A stretch of DNA of 6,281 nt, taken from assembly GCA_025454075.1 (NCBI GenBank), contig JALOPD010000221.1, positions 1-6,281 on the forward strand. Direction: 5' to 3'. Source of the DNA: Desulfobacterales bacterium. GTDB taxonomy: Bacteria; Desulfobacterota; Desulfobacteria; Desulfobacterales; UBA2174_A. The translations under genes and the position numbers were made by a program. This document shows, in pieces, positions 1 through 4,334 of the stretch. Position 1 is the stretch's first letter. Every line of letters begins with the position of its first letter. Below the pieces are notes generated by a model, which had not been told where the DNA came from, searched no databases, and saw only the letters and a list, made by a program, of their open reading frames with translations.

Positions 1-338
1 TCGAGCACCGCATCGATCGGCGTCGGCGCGAGATAGTCCACGTGCAGGGAGCCGGTGACGAAGCGCAGCGGCGGCTCGGTGCCCGGCTCGCGGCCTTCCT
101 CGCGGTATTTGGCGGCCGCCGCGCTGCCGGTGGCGTGGCAGTCGATGAGCGAGGCGATCAGCCCGCCGTACACATAGCCGGGAATGGCCGTATGATAAGG
201 CCGCGGCTGAAAGCGGCACACGCTCTCCTCGCCCTCCCAGAAGCTCTTGATCTGAAGTCCATGGGGGTTCAATCGGCCGCAGCCATAGCAGTGGCTGACA
301 TCTTCCGGGTAATGATCCTGAATGGCTTTGGGAGTCAT
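1..338 (-). CDS. PaaI/hotdog-fold thioesterase family protein (3' end outside window)
   Basis: Reading leftwards from the ATG at 336-338, 112 intact codons run to the window edge without a stop. The N-terminus carries a CYGCG motif (C17, C20) followed by LNPHGLQIKSFW, typical of one PaaI-like subgroup. The hotdog core follows: GYVYGGLIASLIDCH at 54-68, where the GG and D66 match the HGG...D pattern on the central helix (the usual His is Tyr57 here), then the strand SLHVDYLAPTPI at 97-108. Hotdog thioesterases of this kind hydrolyse acyl-CoA thioesters in the cytoplasm; the substrate cannot be told from sequence. An AGAAAGGA ribosome site sits about 6 nt before the ATG and decides the start. 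The gene lies downstream of dodecin on the same strand, but a strong terminator separates them, so it probably has its own promoter within about 339-430. I saw no clear -35/-10 pair there. Family assignment is firm; the specific role is unknown. Confidence 0.9.
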   Translation of the reverse strand, partial: MTPKAIQDHYPEDVSHCYGCGRLNPHGLQIKSFWEGEESVCRFQPRPYHTAIPGYVYGGLIASLIDCHATGSAAAAKYREEGREPGTEPPLRFVTGSLHVDYLAPTPIDAVL

Positions 339-356
339 GGCGTTTCCTTTCTGAAG

Positions 357-383
357 CCGGTTTTGCTCCGGCAAGCAAACCGG
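357..383 (-). promoter_or_regulatory. Hairpin in the leader of the thioesterase gene
   Basis: CCGGTTTTGC (357-366) and GCAAACCGG (375-383) pair over 9 bp with one bulged T and an 8-nt loop. On the minus strand it ends about 18 nt before the start codon, just ahead of the ribosome site. It has no T-tract on either side, so it does not look like a terminator. It may stabilise the mRNA or modulate translation; no ligand class is recognisable. Confidence 0.4.
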
Positions 384-426
384 TGCACCTTAGACCGCGG
401 TCCCGCGCAGCGGGGTTTCGGCCGTC

Positions 427-462
427 AAAAGAAAGGCCGGCGGGCACCCTGCCCGCCGGCCT
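427..462 (-). terminator. Rho-independent terminator of the dodecin gene
   Basis: A perfect 12-bp stem, AGGCCGGCGGGC (434-445) against GCCCGCCGGCCT (451-462), encloses a 5-nt loop. Read on the minus strand it is followed directly by TTCTTTT (433-427), the expected T-rich tail. It lies 38 nt past the dodecin stop and about 90 nt before the thioesterase start, so it should end the dodecin transcript and insulate the next gene. On the plus strand the stem is not followed by a T-run, so the element is directional. Confidence 0.88.
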
Positions 463-499
463 GAAGGCTGCTGGCGTCAGACCTTCGGGAAAACCCGGC

Positions 500-715
500 T
501 TAGTCCTTTTTCTGGTACTTGAAGGACAGACTCACCCGCGCTCGGAAGGCCGTCACCTTGCCTTTCTCGATCTTCATGTCGAGCTTGGTGATTTCGGCCA
601 CCCGCAAGTCTCTGAGGCTTTTCGAGGCGGTTTCCACCGCGTTCATCGCCGCATCCTCCCAGGACTTGGTGCTGGTGCCAATCAATTCGGTGACTCTGTA
701 GACACTCTCGGCCAT
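500..715 (-). CDS. Dodecin-family small protein (71 aa)
   Basis: The product is 71 residues, the normal dodecin length, starting MAESVYRVTELIGTS. It has the family pattern of an N-terminal strand, one helix (SWEDAAMNAVETASKSLRDL, 18-37) and two long strands (VAEITKLDMKIEKGKV and AFRARVSLSFKYQ). Dodecins form hollow dodecamers in the cytoplasm, and the classical ones store or buffer flavins. Flavin-binding dodecins carry a Trp on the strand directly after the helix (W-A/F-E-V). Here the aligned residue is Val39 (R-V-A-E-I), and the only Trp, W19, is at the start of the helix, so flavin binding of the classical kind is doubtful. The start at 715 is fixed by a near-perfect Shine-Dalgarno AAAGGAGG (minus strand, 728-721) with 5 nt spacing. 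The same frame is open upstream to 871, but that stretch has no dodecin similarity. The gene appears monocistronic, with a structured leader and its own terminator. Confidence 0.92.
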   Translation of the reverse strand: MAESVYRVTELIGTSTKSWEDAAMNAVETASKSLRDLRVAEITKLDMKIEKGKVTAFRARVSLSFKYQKKD

Positions 716-754
716 GGGTTCCTCCTTTCTAGTGAGCACGAATGATCGCAGCGT

Positions 755-814
755 CGGAGGCGGTCGGAGACGATCCCCGGCCCCTCCGGGGGAGACAAAA
801 GGCAACCGCCTCCG
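755..814 (-). repeat. Nested inverted repeat upstream of dodecin
   Basis: CGGAGGCGGT (755-764) and ACCGCCTCCG (805-814) are perfect 10-base inverted arms. Inside them, CCCCGG (775-780) and CCGGGG (786-791) form a second 6-bp hairpin with a 5-nt loop. On the minus strand the structure would sit in the dodecin leader, ending 27 nt before the Shine-Dalgarno. Neither side has a T-run, so a simple terminator is unlikely. It could be a leader regulatory fold or a protein-binding site. It does not match the FMN riboswitch consensus as I remember it. Confidence 0.5.
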
Positions 815-1007
815 CGGAACCGGAAATACGGCTGACGGCTGCACGCCTGAGCAGAGCTGGCCGCGGCGCAACGGCGGTTCAAGGCCCGGTCGCCGGAACG
901 ATCGACGCCTGCCGAAGCCTCCGGGCGAACGGGCATTAAACGTGTACCTACCCGGAAACAGCGCTGGAAGTCAAGTCGCCGCCGGAGTTCGGTCCAAACT
1001 TCGGCTC

Positions 1008-1036
1008 TTGCAACTCCAACGGTTCCTTTGTATGAC
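1008..1036 (+). promoter_or_regulatory. Sigma70-like promoter for the toroid protein gene
   Basis: TTGCAA (1008-1013) and TATGAC (1031-1036) are separated by exactly 17 bp, each matching the consensus at 4 of 6 positions. The predicted transcription start is about 1043, giving a leader of about 70 nt to the preferred ATG at 1113. An in-frame ATG at 1056 would leave only about 13 nt and no ribosome site, which argues against that start. Confidence 0.5.
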
Positions 1037-1063
1037 CTCGATGGTCTCGTAACGGATGACGTG

Positions 1064-1076
1064 GCGGGAGTCCCGC
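1064..1076. promoter_or_regulatory. Short perfect palindrome, candidate operator
   Basis: GCGGGA and TCCCGC flank a single central G, giving a 13-bp perfect palindrome about 20-33 nt after the predicted transcription start and 37 nt before the start codon. Position and symmetry suit a dimeric repressor site, but GC-rich DNA produces such palindromes by chance. Confidence 0.3.
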
Positions 1077-1112
1077 AACGCTGGATCGGGATTCGTCGAA
1101 AGGTGCGCTGCA

Positions 1113-2156
1113 ATGGAACGGGATCTTCTCGGACTCAGGCGTGAACCGGAACGGGCGATTGACATCGAGGCGCCTGCGGCCCTCATTGTAAGGGCCCAAT
1201 TGCCGAGCGGCGAGATCCCCTGGTGCGCGGGGCAGAAAACCGACCCGTGGGACCACGTGGAGGCCGCCATGGCGCTGGGCATCGCCGGCCGCCGGGAAGC
1301 CGCCCGGGCGGCCTTTCAGTGGCTGGCCGGGGCTCAGCTGCCCGACGGCAGCTGGTACAGCGCGTATCTCCACGGCCGCCCGCTGGACCGGACCCGGGAT
1401 GCCAACCTGTCCGCATACGTGGCCGTGGGAGTGTACCACCATTACCTCCTCACGGGCGATGGCCGCTTTCTCGCGGCGATGTGGGAAACGGTCCGCGCGG
1501 CGATCGACTTCGCCCTGGCTCTGCAGGCTCCCCAAGGCGAAATTCACTGGGCCATCAGCCCGCACGGCCGGGTGGACCGCATGGCGCTCCTCACCGGTTC
1601 GAGCTCGATCTTCATGAGCATCAAGTGTGCCCTGGCGATCGCCGCGGTTCTGGGGCGGGCCCGACCCGACTGGCAGGCCGCGCTGCGCCGGCTCGGGCAT
1701 GCCATTCGGTTCAAGCCGCACCTGTTCAACATCACCAAATCCCGCTTTTCCATGGACTGGTTTTACCCGGTCCTCTGCGGGGCGCTGACCGGTGAGGACG
1801 CCGGGCGACGGATCGAGCGCGGCTGGCGGAAGTTCGTCGTCGAGGGCCTGGGCGTGCGCTGCGTGACCGATCAGCCCTGGGTGACCCTGGCCGAGACCTC
1901 CGAGCTGGTGCTGACGCTGACGGCCGTGGGGCGACCCGAGAAGGCGCGGATCGTCTTCGGGTGGATTTCCGAGCGGCGCTTCGATGACGGCTTCTACTGG
2001 TCGGGGTTCACCTTTCCGGACATGACCATCTGGCCGGAGGACCGGCTGACCTGGACCAACGCAGGGGTTATCGTGGCGGCCGACGCGCTCTTCGAGCTGA
2101 CTCCGGCCGCCGCGCTCTTCAGTCATCGTTTCTGGAGCGCGGGCGGCCGCCGCTGA
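1113..2156 (+). CDS. Uncharacterised alpha/alpha-toroid protein, 'prenyltransferase-like' family
   Basis: The 347-residue product resembles a widespread family usually labelled prenyltransferase or phenyltransferase-domain protein on fold grounds; I know of no proven reaction. Repeated helix-hairpin units (AAMALGIAGRREAARAAFQWL, and QLPDGSWYSAY and DDGFYWSGF segments) point to an alpha/alpha toroid like those of terpene cyclases and six-hairpin glycosidases. Acidic and aromatic clusters likely to line a pocket are DPWDH (44-48), RTRDAN (93-98), GEIHW (142-146), SMDWFYP (213-219), AETSE (260-264) and WPEDRLTWT (307-315). The many Trp/Asp/Glu/His residues suit carbohydrate binding better than prenyl transfer, and I see no Asp-rich prenyl diphosphate motif. 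No signal peptide or membrane segment is seen, so it is probably cytoplasmic. The start at 1113 has AAAGGTG 7 nt upstream; the in-frame ATG at 1056 lacks a ribosome site. The 3' end overlaps the convergent transporter gene by 38 bp. Confidence 0.85.
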   Translation: MERDLLGLRREPERAIDIEAPAALIVRAQLPSGEIPWCAGQKTDPWDHVEAAMALGIAGRREAARAAFQWLAGAQLPDGSWYSAYLHGRPLDRTRDANLSAYVAVGVYHHYLLTGDGRFLAAMWETVRAAIDFALALQAPQGEIHWAISPHGRVDRMALLTGSSSIFMSIKCALAIAAVLGRARPDWQAALRRLGHAIRFKPHLFNITKSRFSMDWFYPVLCGALTGEDAGRRIERGWRKFVVEGLGVRCVTDQPWVTLAETSELVLTLTAVGRPEKARIVFGWISERRFDDGFYWSGFTFPDMTIWPEDRLTWTNAGVIVAADALFELTPAAALFSHRFWSAGGRR

Positions 2157-3312
2157 CATCCTCCACCGCCGTTCCGCCCGCCAGCCATAGAAAAGCGCCG
2201 AACACGGCCCCGCCCGCCAGAGCGATTGCGGCGCTCACCTGAAACAGCCCGAAGGAGCCCAGCCGTCCATAGAGCGCTCCGTTGACGAGAAAGCCCGCCA
2301 TCAGCCCGAGACCGTAGGTCAGCGCGTTGTTGAGCGCCTGGCCCATATTCTTGGCGCCGGGCGGCGCGAGGCGGTCCATATAGAGAATGCTGGCCATGTG
2401 AAAGGTCCCGTAGGTCATGGCATGCAGGACCTGGGCCGTCAGCAGGGCTGCCGGCGAGGAGACGGCGGATAGGACGAGCCAGCGCAGCGTGGCGACGGCA
2501 AAGGAGGCGAGCAGCACGCGCTCGAGGGCAAACCGATTGAAAATCGCCTCCGAGTAAAGCATGGCCAGAATCTCCGCCGACGAGGCCACGGCCCAGCACA
2601 GGCCGATAAAGGCGCTCGAGTACCCCAGGGTCTCGAGGTGGATGGAAAAAAAGCCGTAATAGGCTCCGTGGCTGGCGAGCATCAGAAAGCCGCTGGCCAG
2701 AAAAAAGATCGACCGCCGCAGCAGCATGGCCCGGGCCCCTGGGGGCATCGCGGTCAGCGGCGACCGGGAGTCGCGGGGGACCGTGGCGGAGATCAGCGCC
2801 AGCAGCAGCGAGCCGGCCAGGATGCAGCCGAGGATCAGCCGCACGGAGAACCACTCGATCAGCTTTCCGAAGACCAGCACCGCCGTGATGAAGCTGATTG
2901 ATCCCCAGAGCCGGATCCGGCCGTAGCTTTTCCGCCCCTGGCCCAGCGTCTCCATGGTGATGGCTTCCAGGAACGCGATGACCGGCGAATAGAAGATGCC
3001 GTACCCCACGGTGATCAAGGCCATGACCGCGAAGTCCTCGGTGAAGAAAAACAGGGCCCATATGACCGCGCTCACGGCGTTGCACAGGATGTAGATCGGC
3101 CGCCGTCCACGGGTCCGGTCCGCCAGCGCCCCCCAGAGCATCGGAAAGACCACCATCGTGACCGACCGCAGGGCGGACAACGCGCCGATGTGAAAACCGG
3201 AAAATCCCAGATGGTAGCAATAGAGGTTGAAGTAGGGCAGGTACAAACCCATGACGCCGAAATAAAGGAAGTACTGCGCGGCGATGGCTGCTTTGGAGAA
3301 GGAATGCGTCAC
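2119..3312 (-). CDS. MFS transporter, HcaT/MFS_1-like type
   Basis: This is a 12-helix inner-membrane carrier of about 397 residues, beginning at a GTG reading (M)THSFSKAAIAAQYF. Helix 1 starts a few residues later, as is usual. The loop between helices 2 and 3 has the MFS signature GALADRTRGRRP. YGRIRLWGS before helix 5 and QVLHAMTYGTFHMASI in helix 10 are typical of the MFS_1-like group that includes the 3-phenylpropionate carrier HcaT and is related to LacY. Such proteins are secondary transporters, usually proton-coupled; the substrate cannot be read here. The frame stays open upstream with ATGs at 3381 and 3426. The extra 38 residues are Gly/Ser-rich and look non-coding, though the 3426 ATG has an AGGGG about 9 nt upstream, while the GTG has only a weak site. 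The start is therefore uncertain. It has its own leftward promoter and is convergent with the toroid protein gene. Confidence 0.88.
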   Translation of the reverse strand: MTHSFSKAAIAAQYFLYFGVMGLYLPYFNLYCYHLGFSGFHIGALSALRSVTMVVFPMLWGALADRTRGRRPIYILCNAVSAVIWALFFFTEDFAVMALITVGYGIFYSPVIAFLEAITMETLGQGRKSYGRIRLWGSISFITAVLVFGKLIEWFSVRLILGCILAGSLLLALISATVPRDSRSPLTAMPPGARAMLLRRSIFFLASGFLMLASHGAYYGFFSIHLETLGYSSAFIGLCWAVASSAEILAMLYSEAIFNRFALERVLLASFAVATLRWLVLSAVSSPAALLTAQVLHAMTYGTFHMASILYMDRLAPPGAKNMGQALNNALTYGLGLMAGFLVNGALYGRLGSFGLFQVSAAIALAGGAVFGAFLWLAGGTAVEDVSGGRPRSRNDD

Positions 3313-3452
3313 GTGGCTATGGCCGTTCCCGATCCCGACGCAGCGACCGCTGGATGGCAGGCGGCCTGCCGCGTCGTACATCCTTTGACTTTGACATGCG
3401 TGAGGGCCGCCGCCGACCCCTCCCATCCGGCCGGACCCCTGGCATAGAAGGT

Positions 3453-3480
3453 ATCATACGGCAGTTTGGCCGCAGCGCAA
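3453..3480 (-). promoter_or_regulatory. Sigma70-like promoter for the MFS transporter
   Basis: On the minus strand TTGCGC (3480-3475) and TATGAT (3458-3453) are spaced by 16 bp; the -10 box matches five of six consensus positions. The predicted start is about 3446, giving a leader of about 130 nt to the GTG at 3312, or about 20 nt to the upstream in-frame ATG at 3426. It faces away from the hsp20 promoter, with 52 bp between the two -35 boxes. Confidence 0.5.
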
Positions 3481-3532
3481 AGCGCGGATCGCGGAGGGCG
3501 CCAGCGGACCGCGCGGATTGGCTCTGCCGCGG

Positions 3533-3561
3533 TTTACAAAGTAAAGATGAAATGCTATTTT
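3533..3561 (+). promoter_or_regulatory. Sigma70-like promoter, probably for hsp20-lon
   Basis: TTTACA (3533-3538) and TATTTT (3556-3561) are separated by 17 bp in the only AT-rich patch of the region. Matches to consensus are 5 of 6 and 4 of 6. The predicted start is near 3568, leaving an unusually long leader of about 240 nt before the hsp20 ATG. It could instead serve an unrecognised small RNA within 3568-3800. It does not look like a heat-shock (sigma32) promoter. Confidence 0.5.
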
Positions 3562-3769
3562 TATCTCTTCCGCAAACTAGTTGGTGTGGATCCAGGTATG
3601 GCCTTTTTCGGTTCAGGCCAGAGACGCAGCGATTTCACCGCCGCTGTCGCGGCAAGCCCGCGCCGATGATGGCCAGAAGCCGGAAGGCTGGCATGAGCCG
3701 AAGGACACCGTCCCTGGATCGACCCTCGTCAGCTGCGTGTAACCGGATGCACCTCTACCCCAGGTTCGG

Positions 3770-3791
3770 CGCCGGCGGGTTTCGGCCGGCG
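3770..3791 (+). promoter_or_regulatory. GC-rich hairpin just before the hsp20 ribosome site
   Basis: CGCCGGC (3770-3776) and GCCGGCG (3785-3791) form a perfect 7-bp stem with an 8-nt loop, 6 nt before the AGGAGA ribosome site (3798-3803). Small heat-shock genes in other bacteria often have RNA thermometers in the leader, but this stem does not cover the ribosome site, and I see no typical ROSE or fourU pairing with it. The stem itself is plain to see; a regulatory role is a guess. Confidence 0.35.
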
Positions 3792-3808
3792 TCGGTCAGG
3801 AGACGGGC

Positions 3809-4255
3809 ATGGACATCATCAAGATCCGCTTTGCCGCCGACTTCGAAGATCTAAGCGCCGAGATCGATAAGTCGATCGAGGACATGTTCCGATCCCTCAG
3901 TCCCGTTTTCAGCCTGGCCGCGCGCAGCTGGAAGCCGGCGATGGACATGAATGAAACCGCGGAGCAGATCATCATCCTGGCGGAGCTGGCCGGCGTCGAC
4001 AAGGATGACCTGGAGGTCGAGATCAGCAGCAAGGCCGTGCGGATCCGGGCGATGCGGCCGGCGCGGAGCTACGGGCCGGACGCCACCTACCGGTTGGCCG
4101 AGATCCAGTACGGCCGGTTTGAGCGCGTCCTGTTTCTGCCCGCCCCCATCGATCCGGAGATCGTATCGGCGGCTTATACCAACGGAATCCTGGAAATCCG
4201 GCTGGCCAAGCTCCCCCAGGAAACGATGCACACCGACCCGCTGATGCAAGGCTGA
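3809..4255 (+). CDS. Hsp20/alpha-crystallin small heat-shock protein
   Basis: The 148-residue product has the family layout. A variable N-terminal arm (1-40) is followed by an alpha-crystallin domain from about WKPAMDMNETAEQIIILAEL (41-60) through AGVDKDDLEVEI (61-72), to the hallmark AAYTNGILEIRLAK (121-134), which matches the A-x-x-x-N-G-hydrophobic-L signature. Such proteins are ATP-independent holdases that bind unfolding proteins as oligomers in the cytoplasm. The C-terminal tail (135-148) lacks the I-x-I/V motif that normally bridges dimers into large oligomers. The start is supported by AGGAGA with 5 nt spacing (3798-3803). The gene lies 79 nt upstream of lon in the same direction with no T-tailed terminator between them, so a quality-control operon is likely. 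An AT-rich promoter lies about 250 bp upstream. Confidence 0.93.
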   Translation: MDIIKIRFAADFEDLSAEIDKSIEDMFRSLSPVFSLAARSWKPAMDMNETAEQIIILAELAGVDKDDLEVEISSKAVRIRAMRPARSYGPDATYRLAEIQYGRFERVLFLPAPIDPEIVSAAYTNGILEIRLAKLPQETMHTDPLMQG

Positions 4256-4334
4256 CCATGGGGTGCCGGCGTGCGCTGCAGCCGCTGGGTAGTGCCTGCC
4301 GGCGGCGCCACGTGCCGGAACCCTGGAGGATTTC
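4256..4334 (+). other. hsp20-lon gap with imperfect stem, no terminator
   Basis: GGTGCC (4262-4267) can pair with GGCGCC (4304-4309) with one G-U pair, or alternatively GCCGGC (4265-4270) with GCCGGC (4298-4303). No T-run follows, so this is not an intrinsic terminator and read-through into lon is expected. It might attenuate or tune the hsp20 to lon ratio. The lon ribosome site GGAGGA is at 4325-4330. Confidence 0.35.

Larger units (their letters stand above)
716..1112. other. Non-coding divergent region between dodecin and the toroid protein gene
   Basis: I find no gene in these 397 bases. Open frames here on both strands read as low-complexity Arg/Gly/Pro-rich shadows with no family resemblance. 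The region holds the dodecin ribosome site (721-728), a nested inverted repeat (755-814), a stretch of about 190 bases (815-1007) in which I recognise nothing, and the rightward promoter and palindrome listed separately. I could not find a convincing sigma70 promoter for dodecin; a TTTAAT on the minus strand near 938-943 has no partner at the right distance. Confidence 0.6.
3313..3808. other. Divergent intergenic region between MFS transporter and hsp20
   Basis: I see no convincing gene in these roughly 500 bases. The stretch 3533-3600 is clearly AT-richer than its surroundings and carries the rightward promoter; the leftward promoter is at 3453-3480. A small inverted repeat TGGCCT/AGGCCA (3599-3604 and 3615-3620) and the hairpin before hsp20 are the only other structures noticed. 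An open frame at 3466-3669 (67 codons) lacks a ribosome site, spans the promoter and shows no family resemblance, so I do not call it. I found no CIRCE element and no clear sigma32-type promoter. Confidence 0.6.

Noticed and set aside
42..464. Plus-strand open frame across the thioesterase gene and the terminator
   Set aside because: It is antisense to the thioesterase, runs through the dodecin terminator hairpin and has no recognisable features.
755..814. FMN riboswitch upstream of a dodecin gene
   Set aside because: The biology is tempting, but none of the conserved RFN-element blocks could be found and the paired arms are too few.
716..871. N-terminal extension of dodecin to an upstream ATG at 871
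   Set aside because: The extra 52 residues are Arg/Pro-rich and absent from the family, and the strong Shine-Dalgarno sits exactly in front of the internal ATG at 715.
880..905. tRNA T-arm-like GGTTCAAGGCC
   Set aside because: The flanking bases do not form the 5-bp T-stem, and no acceptor or anticodon arms are present.
948..2159. Long open frame of about 400 codons on the minus strand
   Set aside because: It is the antisense shadow of the toroid protein gene in high-GC DNA; the translation is Pro/Arg/Gly/His-rich with no domain resemblance and no ribosome site.
2123..3220. Second minus-strand open frame overlapping the MFS gene
   Set aside because: It is a frame-shifted reading of the transporter, hydrophilic and Arg/His-rich, while the alternate frame gives 12 clean membrane helices.
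3466..3669. Possible 67-codon small gene before hsp20
   Set aside because: It spans the predicted promoter, lacks a ribosome site, and its sequence has no coding character.
3770..3808. RNA thermometer (ROSE or fourU type) before hsp20
   Set aside because: The visible stem leaves the ribosome site unpaired and no U-rich segment opposes AGGAGA, so the specific class is not supported.
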